Part shown: positions 44,457-55,410 of the stretch, in pieces | How the letters are laid out: each line of letters begins with the position of its first letter | Position numbering within the stretch: the stretch's first letter is position 1 | DNA from: Kitasatospora aureofaciens | GTDB lineage: Bacteria; Actinomycetota; Actinomycetes; Streptomycetales; Streptomycetaceae | Assembly: GCA_000720845.1 (NCBI GenBank) | Contig: JODU01000015.1 | Location: forward strand, 310,001-374,000 | Length of the DNA: 64,000 nt | Reading direction: 5' to 3' | Made by a program: the position numbers and the translations under genes | The notes under the pieces: model-generated | Seen by the model: only the letters and a program-made list of their open reading frames with translations | Told to the model about the DNA's origin: nothing | Databases searched by the model: none

Positions 44457-47321
44457 GTGAAGAATGGTGAACGCGCCGGAGCGGGCCGTGGCACGCCCGC
44501 AGACCCCGGTCCGAGCGTGGTGGGCCGGGAGACCGAGACCGCACACCTCATGAAGCGCGTCGCCCCCGGCCGGTCCCGCAGCGCGGTGCTGGTCGTCGAG
44601 GGCGAACCCGGGGTCGGCAAGAGCGTCCTGCTGGACCTCGCGGTGCGGCGGACGCGCGGCGCCGGCCACCGGGTGCTGCGGGCGATGGGCAGCGAGTCCG
44701 AGGCGCACCTGGCGTTCGCCGGTCTGCACCAGTTGCTCCGCCCGGTGCTCGGCGACCTGGACGGGCTGCCCGCCCGGCAGCGTTCCGCGCTCCGGGCCGC
44801 TCTGGGACTGGCCGAACACAGCGAGCACGCAAGGCCCGCCGAGACCCCCGACGCCCTGCTCGTCGGCCTGGCGGTGCTGACCCTGGTGTCGGACCTGGCG
44901 GAACCGGCACCGCTGCTCGTGGTGGCCGACGACGCCCAGTGGATCGACCGCGCGTCGCTGGACGTTCTCTCCTTCCTGGCCCGGCGCATGGACCGCGAGC
45001 CCGTGACACTGCTGCTGGGCGTGCGTGCCGCGGCCGCGCTGCCCGGGTTCGACAAGGGGTACGAGCGCCTGGAGATCGGGCCCTTGAGCGGTGACGCGGC
45101 GAACCGGCTGCTGGACGAGCAGCCGAAGCGCCCCACCGGCCGCACCCGGGTCCGGATCCTGCGGGAGGCGGCGGGCAATCCGCTCGCCCTGGTCGAACTC
45201 ACCCGTGCCGCCGCCGCGGGCGGCCAGCCGGAGGGCGGCGCGGCGGAGGGCCCGCTGCCCGTCACCGACCGGCTGGAAGGGATCTTCGCCCGGCACCTGC
45301 GGGACCTGCCGGAAGCCACCCGCCGGGCCCTGCTGGCGCTCGCCGCCGCCGGCGCGGCGGACGCGCCGGTGGCCGCGCGGGGCCTGCCCGAGGCCGACGA
45401 CACGACGTGGCTGCCCGCCGAACGGGCCGGTCTCGTACGGCGGGACACCACCGGGATCGCGTTCCGCCACCCGCTCGTCCGGTCGGCCGTCTACCACGCC
45501 GCGCCCTTCGAGGAGCGAAGGCGTGCCCATCTCGCCCTCGCCCAACTGCTGGACGAGGAGCCCGACCGCCGCGCCTGGCATCTCGCCGCCGCCACCGAGC
45601 GGCCCGACGAGCAGGTGTCGGCGGCCCTCCAGGAGACAGCCGGCCGGGCCCGGCGCCGGGGCGGCCACGCGGCCGCTGCCGTCGCCTTGGAGCGCGCCGC
45701 GGAACTCAGCCCGCACCGCGCGGACCAGGCACGACTGCTGGCCGACGCCGCGGACGCGGCCGTCTTCACCGGTCAGCTCGGCTGGGTGGAACACCTGGCC
45801 GACGAGGTACGCAAGCGCAGTGACGACCCGGCGCTGACCGGCCGGGCCGCGCTGGCGACGGGGCAGCTCATGACCATGGGCCCGCACCACACGGCCGCCT
45901 TCGGACTGCTGTCGCGCATCGCCGAGGAGGCGGCGGGCGCCGGTTCGCCCCGCCTGCTGGACGCGCTCGCCGCGGCTGCGGTGGTCCGCTACTACTCGGG
46001 CGAGGAGTCCCAGCGGCAGCGCATCGAGGACCTGCTCTCCGAGGTGCCGGACTCCCCGGGGGGCGGCACGCCGCGCGCCTGGGTGCGGGCCGTCTCCGAT
46101 CCCACCGGCGCGGGAGCCTCCCTGGCCCCGGCGCTGCCCCGGCTCATCGCCGGGGCCGGGGACGACGCCGGATCCCTGACCGCGCTCGCCGTCGTGGCCT
46201 GGCTCCTCGACCGGCCCCTCCTCGCCGCCAGGACCTTCGACGAGGCGTTCGGCCGTTGGCAGGCCCACGGCCCGGTGCCCGCCGGTCTGGCCTGCGCCGC
46301 CGGCTGGGCCTATCTGGAGCAGGGCCGCTGGGCCGAGGCCCGCTCGGTGGCCGCCGAGATCGCGGAGGTCGCCTCGCAGGCCGGACTGGACCACGCCGAG
46401 GCGTGCGCACGAGCCCTCGACGCGACCGTGCTGGCGCTGCTCGGCGAGCCGGCCGGGGCACGCCGGAACGCCGAGCGGGCGCTGGCCCTCGTCGACCCCC
46501 TGGAAAGCCGCTCCGTCGCGGTCTTCGCCCGCCGCGCCCTGGGGCTGGCGGCGGTGGCCGAGGGCGACTACGACACCGCGTACGCGCGGTTCCGCTCGGC
46601 CTTCACTCAGGACGGCGACCCGGTCCACTACCACGTCTCCCACACCGTCCTGGCCGAACTCGCCGCGGCGGCCGTCCGCCGAGGCGAGCGCGAACCCGCC
46701 GCGGAACTGCTGGAACGGTCGGCGCGGCACCTGGGCACCGCCCGGTCGGCACGCGTCTTTCCGCTGGTCGAGCGGGGCCGCGCCCTGCTCGCCGGACCGG
46801 AGCACGCCGAACGGCACTTCCGGGCGGCGCTGGCGGACGAAGCGGGCGAGCAGTGGCCCTTCGAGCGGGCCCAGACCCGGCTGGACTACGGCGAATGGCT
46901 GCGCCGCCGACGCCGTATCGCGGAGGCCCGCCCGCTGCTGACGGGGGCACTCGACACCTTCCGGAGGCTCGGCGCCCGCCCGTGGATCGAACGGGCGGAG
47001 GCAGAACTGCGGGCCGCCGGCATCGAGCCGGCCGGCGTTGCCCCCGGCGCGATCGCCGAACTCACCCCGCAACAGCAACAGATCGTCCGGCTGGCGGCCC
47101 GCGGTCTGACCAACCGTGAGATCGGGGAGAGGCTGTTCCTCTCCCCTCGCACGGTCGGCTCCCACCTCTACCGCGTCTTCCCCAAGCTGGGCATCACCGC
47201 CCGCTCCCAGCTGCGCGACGTGACCGACGGCACCGGGCAGGGCACCGGAACCGTACAGCTCACGATTGAATCGCGACCCCCCTCTTCCTCCCAGCGGGTG
47301 GGGCGAACGGCCTCGGGGTAG
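44457..47321 (+). CDS. LAL-family LuxR regulator (large ATP-binding)
   Basis: This 954-residue regulator has Walker A GEPGVGKS (49-56), Walker B LLVVADDAQW, a long TPR-like middle and a C-terminal LuxR helix-turn-helix (ELTPQQQQIVRLAARGLTNR then EIGERLFLSPRTVGSHLYRV). About 35 unstructured residues follow. The GTG start has TGGAG 6 bases before it. It is divergent from the lactamase-fold and esterase genes, with 196 bases between, and may activate them. Confidence 0.92.
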   Translation: MKNGERAGAGRGTPADPGPSVVGRETETAHLMKRVAPGRSRSAVLVVEGEPGVGKSVLLDLAVRRTRGAGHRVLRAMGSESEAHLAFAGLHQLLRPVLGDLDGLPARQRSALRAALGLAEHSEHARPAETPDALLVGLAVLTLVSDLAEPAPLLVVADDAQWIDRASLDVLSFLARRMDREPVTLLLGVRAAAALPGFDKGYERLEIGPLSGDAANRLLDEQPKRPTGRTRVRILREAAGNPLALVELTRAAAAGGQPEGGAAEGPLPVTDRLEGIFARHLRDLPEATRRALLALAAAGAADAPVAARGLPEADDTTWLPAERAGLVRRDTTGIAFRHPLVRSAVYHAAPFEERRRAHLALAQLLDEEPDRRAWHLAAATERPDEQVSAALQETAGRARRRGGHAAAAVALERAAELSPHRADQARLLADAADAAVFTGQLGWVEHLADEVRKRSDDPALTGRAALATGQLMTMGPHHTAAFGLLSRIAEEAAGAGSPRLLDALAAAAVVRYYSGEESQRQRIEDLLSEVPDSPGGGTPRAWVRAVSDPTGAGASLAPALPRLIAGAGDDAGSLTALAVVAWLLDRPLLAARTFDEAFGRWQAHGPVPAGLACAAGWAYLEQGRWAEARSVAAEIAEVASQAGLDHAEACARALDATVLALLGEPAGARRNAERALALVDPLESRSVAVFARRALGLAAVAEGDYDTAYARFRSAFTQDGDPVHYHVSHTVLAELAAAAVRRGEREPAAELLERSARHLGTARSARVFPLVERGRALLAGPEHAERHFRAALADEAGEQWPFERAQTRLDYGEWLRRRRRIAEARPLLTGALDTFRRLGARPWIERAEAELRAAGIEPAGVAPGAIAELTPQQQQIVRLAARGLTNREIGERLFLSPRTVGSHLYRVFPKLGITARSQLRDVTDGTGQGTGTVQLTIESRPPSSSQRVGRTASG

Positions 47322-47565
47322 GCGTGGCTCGGCGCATGGCCCTCCGCATCCAGGGCAGCCGACAGATTCGTCGGAGGTTCTGGAGCCCCGTCCGGCGGCC
47401 CGTGGTCACACGCCGCTCCGGGAAGAACCACCACGTGACCCGGCACCTCACCCCAAATACCGGCCTTTGTAGGTGAGTTGGGGACCTTTCGGGGCATTCG
47501 GTACGGCGTGCGGGCGTGAGATGACGCCGGCTGGTACGTGTCGAAGAGGGGCTGGGGAGATGGGG

Positions 47566-48444
47566 ATGCAGATGCGGGTCAACGGGACGAGGACCGGTGC
47601 GATCGTGGTTGCCGCGATCATGGGAAGCGTCGTCCTGTCGGGATGCGGTGGGGGCGACGAGTCCGATGCGAAGGGGGGCGACGAGTCGCCGAGTGCGGGC
47701 GGGAGCGCGGGCGCCCGCGAGCAGGGCACGGCGGAGGTCCGAGCGGCCTACGACAAGACGGCCGAAGCCGAGTCGGCGCGGATGACCATCCGGATGAAGC
47801 TCGCGGCGGAGGGCCGGACGATCACGTCCGACGGCAAGGGGGTCCTGGACCTGGCGGAGGGGGACAGCGTCATGACCGTCACCGCGCAGGACGAGAGCAT
47901 CGAGCAGCGCGTGGTCGACCAGGTCCTCTACCAGGCGGCCCCCGGCCAGAAGGCCCCCGGCGGCAAGCCCTGGATCAAGATCGACCTGAAGAAGGTGGCC
48001 GCCCAGCAGGGGATGAGCAACCAGCAGATCGGCGACCCCGCGCAGACCGCCGCCTACGCCAAGGCGATCACCGACAAGGACGTCGAGAAGGTCGGCACCG
48101 AGAAGCTCGACGGAGTCGACACCACGCACTACAAGGTCTCCGTGGACGTCTCGAAACTGCCGGGCGGCGCCGGGATGAGCAAGCAGCTCGGCCCGACGCT
48201 GCCCATGCAGGTCTGGCTCGACGACGAGGGCCGGCTCCGGCAGCAGCAGATCGACATGACCGTCGAGGCTCCCGCTTCCGCGTCCGCGAAACCGGACGAC
48301 AGCGCGTCCCCGAAGCAGCTCAGGATGAGCACGGTGACGCGGTTCTCGGACTTCGGCACCGAGGTCGACGCCGCGGCACCGCCGACCGGACAGGTGGCCG
48401 ACATGACCGATCAGGCGCTCCAGGGCGCAACCAAGCAGAACTGA
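47566..48444 (+). CDS. LppX/LprAFG-like lipoprotein
   Basis: The product has 292 residues with signal peptide and lipobox VVLSGC, then a Gly/Asp linker. The body (YDKTAEAESARMTIRMKL, VYQ-type strands, KLDGVDTTHYKVSVDVSKL, VWLDDEGRL) has the curved-sheet pattern of LprG/LppX-type lipid-binding lipoproteins of actinobacteria. I chose ATG 47566, 6 bases after GGGGAG; 47560 and 47572 are also ATG. The 244 bases upstream hold its promoter; no gene is seen there. Confidence 0.8.
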   Translation: MQMRVNGTRTGAIVVAAIMGSVVLSGCGGGDESDAKGGDESPSAGGSAGAREQGTAEVRAAYDKTAEAESARMTIRMKLAAEGRTITSDGKGVLDLAEGDSVMTVTAQDESIEQRVVDQVLYQAAPGQKAPGGKPWIKIDLKKVAAQQGMSNQQIGDPAQTAAYAKAITDKDVEKVGTEKLDGVDTTHYKVSVDVSKLPGGAGMSKQLGPTLPMQVWLDDEGRLRQQQIDMTVEAPASASAKPDDSASPKQLRMSTVTRFSDFGTEVDAAAPPTGQVADMTDQALQGATKQN

Positions 48445-48468
48445 CCGCCACCGGGTCGCCCTCCCGCC

Positions 48469-48502
48469 AGGCCCCCGCACCGCATGGCGGCGCGGGGGGC
48501 CT
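48469..48502. terminator. Bidirectional terminator between the lipoprotein gene and ychF
   Basis: AGGCCCCCGC and GCGGGGGGCCT pair with one bulged G around a 13-base loop, midway between two convergent genes. Confidence 0.65.
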
Positions 48503-48537
48503 CACCGCGTCCAGCGCGAAGGGTGCCGTGTCACCGG

Positions 48538-49626
<1,089 letters not shown>

Positions 49627-49813
49627 GTTGCGACTTCCCGTACGTGAGATGCGGAGGGGCTGGATGGGAGGGGAACAGGGCCAGGCACGGCCGATCCACC
49701 AGTCTACGGGGTGTGCCGTACCGGGCCCGCGCGGAGTCGAACGCTTGGCCAAGGCGCGCCCGACGGCGTGTCTGTCGGGCTATTCGGCACATAAACCGAC
49801 CTAAGTTGGTCCA

Positions 49814-50419
49814 GTGGAGCAATACAGGACGCGACCTGCGCAGTACGGACCGCGACGAGGCCGGGCGCCGCTGCCCGCACAGGGGCGGGGCGGCGCCGCT
49901 GCCGCGCGGCCGCCGGCGGGGCGGGTGGCCGGGAGACCGGCGGGACGGCCCGTAGAGCCGCCGCGCCCGGCTCCGGGGGCGGGTCCGCCGGTGGCCAGGG
50001 TGGTGCGTGCCCTGCGCGGGATGCCCAATCCGCGGTTGACGGGGCTCGGCAGCGGTCTGTTCTGCGCGGCCGTGATGACCCTGCTCGGCTTCCTGGACGA
50101 GCTGATGTTCGGCGCGTCCCTGACCGTGTACGGGGTGCTGTTCGTGCCGGTGAGCCTGCTCACCGCGCTCTGGGTGCGCCGGGGCGACCTGCTGACCGCC
50201 CCCATCGTCGTGCCGATCGCCTTCGCCGTGGGCCTGGTGCCCGTGGCGGAGAGCGGGGACGGTCTCGGCGGACGGCTCATGGGTCTCGTGACCGCGCTGG
50301 CCACCGAGGCCGGGTGGCTGTACGGCGGGACACTGGTCGCCGGGACGGCCGTGATCGTCCGCCGGATCCGGCTGGTACGACGACGGGCCGCCGCCCGCAA
50401 CCGGCCCCCGGCCGCCTGA
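49814..50419 (+). CDS. DUF6542-type membrane protein
   Basis: The product has 201 residues with a GTG start. A basic, Pro/Ala/Gly-rich cytoplasmic tail of about 70 residues is followed by four membrane helices (LGSGLFCAAVMTLLGFL, LTVYGVLFVPVSLLTALWV, APIVVPIAFAVGLVP, WLYGGTLVAGTAVIV). Function unknown. It is divergent from ychF and convergent with ppgK. Confidence 0.75.
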   Translation: MEQYRTRPAQYGPRRGRAPLPAQGRGGAAAARPPAGRVAGRPAGRPVEPPRPAPGAGPPVARVVRALRGMPNPRLTGLGSGLFCAAVMTLLGFLDELMFGASLTVYGVLFVPVSLLTALWVRRGDLLTAPIVVPIAFAVGLVPVAESGDGLGGRLMGLVTALATEAGWLYGGTLVAGTAVIVRRIRLVRRRAAARNRPPAA

Positions 50420-50485
50420 CGGCTCCCCGGCAGCCGGCCTGCGCTCAGCCGGGCCCCGTCAGCGGGCCCGCCCCAGGCGCCCCGC

Positions 50486-51227
50486 TCAGCCCGACGCGTG
50501 CATCGCCGCGCCCACGATCCCCGCGTTGTTCTGGAGCTGGGCGGGGACGATCTCCGCCCGGACGCCCTCGATGTGGGGCAGGAACTTCTGGGACTTGCGG
50601 CTGACGCCGCCGCCGATGATGAACAGCTCCGGCGAGAACAGCATCTCGACGTGCGCGAGGTACTTCTGGACCCGGTGGGCCCAGTGCTCCCACGACATGT
50701 CGTGGTCGTCCTTGACCTTGCTGGAGGCCCGCTTCTCCGCGTCGTGACCGTCCAGCTCCAGGTGGCCCAGCTCGGTGTTGGGGATCAGGACCCCGTCGGT
50801 GAACACCGCGCTGCCGATGCCGGTGCCGAAGGTGAGCAGGATGACCGTGCCCTTGCGGCCGCGGCCAGGCTCCGAAGTGCATCTCGGCGACGCCCGCCGC
50901 GTCCGCGTCGTTGACGACCGTCACGTCCAGCCCGCCCAGCCGCTCGCCGAACAGGGCACGCGCGTCGGTGTCGACCCAGCTCTTGTCGACGTTGGCCGCG
51001 GTGCGCACGGTCGCGCCGCCCGTCACCACGCCCGGGAAGGTGAGGCCGACCGGGCCGGTCCAGCCGAAGTGCTCGACGACCTCCTTGACCCCGTCGGCCA
51101 CGCCGTCGGGGGTCGCCGGGTGCGGGGTCAGCACCTTGCAGCGCTCCTGGGCCAGGTCGCCCCTGTCGAGGTCCACAGGGGCGCCCTTGATCCCGGATCC
51201 GCCGATGTCCACGCCGAAGATCTGCAT
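50486..51227 (-). pseudogene. ppgK: Polyphosphate glucokinase, interrupted by a one-base insertion
   Basis: The gene encodes a ROK-family kinase that phosphorylates glucose with polyphosphate or ATP. The first 120 residues (FGVDIGGSGIKGAPVD, GLTFPGVV, VVNDADAAGVAEMHFGA) and the last 107 (FTDGVLIPNTELGHLELDG, FIIGGGVSRKS) lie in different frames. An extra base at 50867 (plus-strand A) causes this; without it the sequence reads FGAGRGRKGTVILL and the product is 246 residues, the family length. This is either a real inactivating mutation or a sequencing error. Confidence 0.85.
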
Positions 51228-51281
51228 GGCCCTACGTTACGACGGAGGACTGACGGTCACCCAGGCGGTGGTCCCGGCCGG

Positions 51282-52289
51282 TCAGTCCCCCGCCGTACCC
51301 GAGCCGCCCCGCTCCGCCACCAGGGACGCCGCCTCCTCGCGCAGGTCGCGGCGCAGCTCCTTGGGCAGCGAGAAGGTGATCGACTCCTCGGCGGCCTTGA
51401 CGATCTCCACGTCCTCGAAGCCGCGCTGCGACAGCCACTCCAGGACCTGTTCGACCAGGACGTCGGGGACGGAGGCGCCGGAGGTGACGCCGACCGTGGT
51501 GACGCCGTCCAGCCAGGACTCCTCGATCTCGTCGGCGAAGTCCACCAGGTACGCCTCGCGGGAGCCGGCCTGCTTGGCGACCTCGACCAGGCGCTTGGAG
51601 TTGGAGGAGTTGCGGGAGCCGACGACGATCACCAGCTCGGCCTCGGCGCCCATCTGCTTCACCGCGAGCTGGCGGTTCTGCGTGGCGTAGCAGATGTCGT
51701 CGCTCGGCGGGGAGATGAGCTGCGGGAACTTGTCCTTGAGCGCGTCGACGGTCTCCATCGTCTCGTCGACGGAGAGGGTGGTCTGGGAGAGCCAGACCAC
51801 CTTCGACGGGTCCCGGACCTCCACCTTGGCGACGTCCTCGGGTCCGTCGACGAGCTGGATGTGGTCGGGGGCCTCGCCGGAGGTGCCGATGACCTCCTCG
51901 TGGCCCTCGTGGCCGATCAGCAGGATGTCGTAGTCGTCGTTCGCGAAGCGGACGGCTTCCTTGTGGACCTTGGTGACGAGCGGGCAGGTGGCGTCGATGG
52001 TGGCGAGGCGGCCACGCTCGGCTTCTTCGTGGACGACGGGGGCGACGCCGTGCGCGGAGAACATCACGATGTTCCCCGGGGGGACCTCCTCCGTCCGCTC
52101 GACGAAGATCGCGCCTTTCTTCTCCAGGGTCTGGACGACGTACTTGTTGTGAACGATCTCGTGCCGGACGTACACCGGAGCCCCGTACTGCTCCAGGGCT
52201 TTCTCGACGGCGATCACGGCGCGGTCCACACCCGCGCAGTAGCCACGGGGGGCGGCGAGCAGGACACGGCGGCCAGGCGAAGCAGTCAT
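51282..52289 (-). CDS. ispH: 4-hydroxy-3-methylbut-2-enyl diphosphate reductase (MEP pathway)
   Basis: This 335-residue iron-sulfur enzyme makes IPP and DMAPP in the last step of the MEP pathway. The three cluster cysteines are in GYCAGV, DATCPLV and DICYATQNRQ, and TEEVPP and SAHGV belong to the active site. I use ATG 52289 (MTASPGRRV); an ATG three codons upstream has no ribosome site. Confidence 0.95.
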   Translation of the reverse strand: MTASPGRRVLLAAPRGYCAGVDRAVIAVEKALEQYGAPVYVRHEIVHNKYVVQTLEKKGAIFVERTEEVPPGNIVMFSAHGVAPVVHEEAERGRLATIDATCPLVTKVHKEAVRFANDDYDILLIGHEGHEEVIGTSGEAPDHIQLVDGPEDVAKVEVRDPSKVVWLSQTTLSVDETMETVDALKDKFPQLISPPSDDICYATQNRQLAVKQMGAEAELVIVVGSRNSSNSKRLVEVAKQAGSREAYLVDFADEIEESWLDGVTTVGVTSGASVPDVLVEQVLEWLSQRGFEDVEIVKAAEESITFSLPKELRRDLREEAASLVAERGGSGTAGD

Positions 52290-52425
52290 GGCACCCATCG
52301 TAAGGCCGCGTTCGGCGGGTCAAAGATCGCGTGGGTGCGGCGTTGCCGGGGAGACTGGCGGGAACGTTCCGAGGCGTGGCCCGAAGCGGAACCCGGGCGA
52401 GAACCGAGGCACTGGCGGAGGCACG

Positions 52426-53808
52426 ATGTCGCAGACCGGTACGACGGCCCCGGGGGCCGGTGAGGAACACCAGCTGAGGCGCAGTCTGGGGTTCAGGGAC
52501 CTGGTCGTCTACGGCCTGCTGTTCATCGCGCCCATGGCGCCGGTCGGCGTGTTCGGCACGCTGGACGCCAAGTCGCACGGCGCGGTGGCGCTCGTCTACG
52601 TCGTCGCCACGGTCGCGATGGCGTTCACCGCATTCAGCTACGCGCAGATGGTGCGGGTGGTCCCCCAGGCGGGGTCGGTGTTCGCCTACGCGCGCGCGGG
52701 GCTCGGCAACGGGGCCGGGTTCATCGCCGGGTGGATGGCGATGCTGGACTACGTCCTCATCCCGGCGGTGGCGTACCTCTTCTCCGGCATCGCGATGGAG
52801 GCGCTGGTCCCCGAGGTGTCGCGGTGGGTGTGGACGGCGATCGCGGTGGTCGTCACGACGCTGCTGAACCTGTGGGGGGTGCGGACGGCGGCCCGGGTGG
52901 GCTTCCTGGTGCTCGCCATGGAGATCGTCGTACTGATCGTCTTCGTGGCCACCGCGATCGTGGTCCTGGCGCAGGACGGGGCCGAGCGGGACTGGCTGTC
53001 GCCGCTGTCGGGGGACGGCACGCAGGGGGCGTTCGCGCTGTCGGCGGTGGTCGGCGCGGTGTCGGTGGCGGTGCTGTCGTACCTGGGCTTCGACGCGATC
53101 GCCACGTTCGCCGAGGAGGTCACCGGAGGTTCGGCGAAGGTCGCGCGGGCGCTGCTGTTCTGCCTGGCGCTGGCGGGCGTGCTGTTCGTGGCGCAGACGT
53201 ACCTGGTGGCGCTCCTGGAGCCGGTGTCGTCGGCGCAGCTGGCGGCGGAGCCGGAGCGGCAGGGATCGGCGTTCTACGACGCCGTGGACGCCTCGGTGGG
53301 CACGTGGCTGCACGATCTGGTGGCGGTGAGCAAGGCGATCGGCGCGGCGTTCGCGGCGCTGGCCGGGCAGGCGGCGGCCGGGCGGCTGCTGTTCGCGATG
53401 GGCCGCGACCGGCGGCTGCCCGGGGTGCTGTCGCGGACGGACGCCGGCGTTCCGCGCGTGGCGCTGCTGGTGTCGGCGGTGATCACGATGGCGGCGGCGG
53501 TGTGGGCGGCGCGCCGGGACGACGGTCTCGACCACCTGGTCTCGGTGGTCGACGTCGGCGCGCTGACCGCGTTCACGCTGCTGCACGCGAGCGTGGTGGG
53601 CTGGTTCGTGGTGCGGCGCGGCGCGGGCACGGTGAGCTGGTGGCGGCATCTGCTGGTGCCGGTGCTCGGCGCGGCGATCACGGTCGCGGTGATCGTGGAG
53701 GCGTCGGGCGCCGCCCAGGTGGTCGGGGCGGTCTGGCTGGCGGCGGGCCTGGTGGTGCTGGCGGTGCAGTGGAGGGGGCGGCGGGACACGGACCGGGCGG
53801 GCGTGTGA
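52426..53808 (+). CDS. APC-superfamily amino acid permease
   Basis: The product has 460 residues with about 12 membrane helices. The consensus region GLLFIAPMAPVGVFGTLD in helix 1 and the helix 6 motif YLGFDAIATFAEEV are typical of APC transporters. GGAGG precedes the ATG. It is divergent from ispH. The substrate (an amino acid or amine) cannot be deduced. Confidence 0.88.
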   Translation: MSQTGTTAPGAGEEHQLRRSLGFRDLVVYGLLFIAPMAPVGVFGTLDAKSHGAVALVYVVATVAMAFTAFSYAQMVRVVPQAGSVFAYARAGLGNGAGFIAGWMAMLDYVLIPAVAYLFSGIAMEALVPEVSRWVWTAIAVVVTTLLNLWGVRTAARVGFLVLAMEIVVLIVFVATAIVVLAQDGAERDWLSPLSGDGTQGAFALSAVVGAVSVAVLSYLGFDAIATFAEEVTGGSAKVARALLFCLALAGVLFVAQTYLVALLEPVSSAQLAAEPERQGSAFYDAVDASVGTWLHDLVAVSKAIGAAFAALAGQAAAGRLLFAMGRDRRLPGVLSRTDAGVPRVALLVSAVITMAAAVWAARRDDGLDHLVSVVDVGALTAFTLLHASVVGWFVVRRGAGTVSWWRHLLVPVLGAAITVAVIVEASGAAQVVGAVWLAAGLVVLAVQWRGRRDTDRAGV

Positions 53809-53863
53809 CGGAGGGCGGGCTCGATGGGGCCCGTTGTCGCACCCGGCCGTTACGCTCGGGCGC

Positions 53864-55072
53864 ATGGCTGCCAACTCGACCCCCGAAAGCCCGCTGCCCG
53901 TGGGCGAGGTCTCCCGGCTGATCGGGGGCTGGATCGACCGGCTCGGCGCGGTCTGGGTCGAGGGGCAGATCACCCAGTTGTCGCGGCGGCCGGGCGCGGG
54001 CGTGGTGTTCCTGACGCTGCGCGACCCGTCGTACGACATCTCGGTGAGCGTGACCTGCTACCGGCAGGTGTTCGACGCCGTGGCCGACGTGGTCGGCGAG
54101 GGTGCGCGGGTGGTCGTGCACGCCAAGCCGGAGTGGTATGCGCCGCGGGGGCAGCTGTCGCTGCGGGCCGCCGAGATCAAGCCGGTCGGCGTCGGTGAGC
54201 TGCTCGCCCGTCTGGAGCAGCTGAAGAAGGCACTCGCGCGCGAGGGGCTGTTCGCGGCGGAGCGCAAGAAGCCGCTGCCGTTCCTGCCGCAGCTGGTCGG
54301 CCTGGTGTGCGGGCGGGCCTCGGCGGCCGAGCGGGACGTCCTGGAGAACGCCCGGCACCGCTGGCCCGCCGTCCGCTTCGAGGTGCGCAACGTCCCGGTG
54401 CAGGGCGTGCACGCGGTGCCGCAGGTGGTGCAGGCGGTGAAGGAGCTGGACGCGCTGGACGACGTGGACGTGATCGTCGTCGCGCGCGGCGGGGGCAGCG
54501 TGGAGGACCTGCTGCCGTTCTCCGACGAGCAGCTGGTCCGGGCGGTGGCCGCCTGTCGTACGCCGGTCGTCTCGGCGATCGGCCACGAGCCGGACAGCCC
54601 GCTCCTCGACCTGGTCGCCGACCTGCGCGCCTCCACGCCGACCGACGCCGCGAAGAAGGTCGTGCCGGACGTCGGCGAGGAGTACGAGCGGGTACGGCTG
54701 CTGCGGGACCGCGCCCGGCGGTGTGTGGCGGCGTTCGTCGACCGCGAGCAGCGCGGGCTGGCGCACGCGCTGGCCCGGCCGTCGATACAGGACCCGCACC
54801 GGATGATCGAGGAGCGGGCCGAGCAGGTGACGGCGCTGCTGGACCGGAGCCGTCGCACGCTGGGGCACCACCTCGACCGGGCCGACTCCGAGCTGACGCA
54901 CACGCACGCGCGCGTGGTGGCCCTCTCCCCCGCCGCGACCCTCGAGCGCGGGTACGCGGTGCTCCAGCGGGCCGACGGCCACGCGGTCCGCGACCCCGCC
55001 GAGGTGGAGCCCGGCGAGACGCTGCGCGCCCGGGTCTCCGAGGGCGATTTCTCCGTACGAGTCGACGCATAG
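53864..55072 (+). CDS. xseA: Exodeoxyribonuclease VII large subunit
   Basis: The product has 402 residues. An N-terminal OB-fold (VWVEGQITQLSRRPGAGVVF) is followed by the catalytic domain (VGLVCGRASAAERDV, DVIVVARGGGSVEDLLPF, RTPVVSAIGHEPDSPLLDLV). It degrades single-stranded DNA with several copies of XseB. The xseB gene starts 9 bases downstream. Confidence 0.94.
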   Translation: MAANSTPESPLPVGEVSRLIGGWIDRLGAVWVEGQITQLSRRPGAGVVFLTLRDPSYDISVSVTCYRQVFDAVADVVGEGARVVVHAKPEWYAPRGQLSLRAAEIKPVGVGELLARLEQLKKALAREGLFAAERKKPLPFLPQLVGLVCGRASAAERDVLENARHRWPAVRFEVRNVPVQGVHAVPQVVQAVKELDALDDVDVIVVARGGGSVEDLLPFSDEQLVRAVAACRTPVVSAIGHEPDSPLLDLVADLRASTPTDAAKKVVPDVGEEYERVRLLRDRARRCVAAFVDREQRGLAHALARPSIQDPHRMIEERAEQVTALLDRSRRTLGHHLDRADSELTHTHARVVALSPAATLERGYAVLQRADGHAVRDPAEVEPGETLRARVSEGDFSVRVDA

Positions 55073-55081
55073 GGTGGGTGG

Positions 55082-55348
55082 ATGACCAGCGAGGTGGAGC
55101 AGCCGACGGCGATGTCCGAGGCGCTCGGGTACGAGCAGGCGCGGGACGAGCTGATCGAGGTGGTCCGGCGGCTGGAGGCCGGCGGTACGACGCTGGAGGA
55201 GTCCCTGGCCCTGTGGGAGCGGGGCGAGGAGCTGGCGAAGGTCTGCCGCCGCCGGCTGGACGGCGCCCGGGCCCGCCTGGACGCGGCACTGGCCGAGGAG
55301 GAGGCGGACGCCGAGGGCGCGGACGCCGAGGGCGGCGGCGCCCGCTAG
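55082..55348 (+). CDS. xseB: Exodeoxyribonuclease VII small subunit
   Basis: The product has 88 residues. The helical-hairpin core is GYEQARDELIEVVRRLEAGG, then TLEESLALWERGEELAKVC, and the tail is acidic with repeated DAEGA. It binds XseA, whose gene lies immediately upstream. Confidence 0.93.
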   Translation: MTSEVEQPTAMSEALGYEQARDELIEVVRRLEAGGTTLEESLALWERGEELAKVCRRRLDGARARLDAALAEEEADAEGADAEGGGAR

Positions 55349-55410
55349 CTCAGGCCGGCCGGGCAGGGGGTCGGAGGCCGGCCGTCAGGAGGGTCAGCAG
55401 GCGACCGGCC

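Noticed and set aside
43299..47165. Huge minus-strand open frame opposite the LAL regulator
   Set aside because: It continues the esterase frame only because stop codons are rare at this GC content. The translation is Arg/Gly/Pro-rich and opposite a clear LuxR-family gene.
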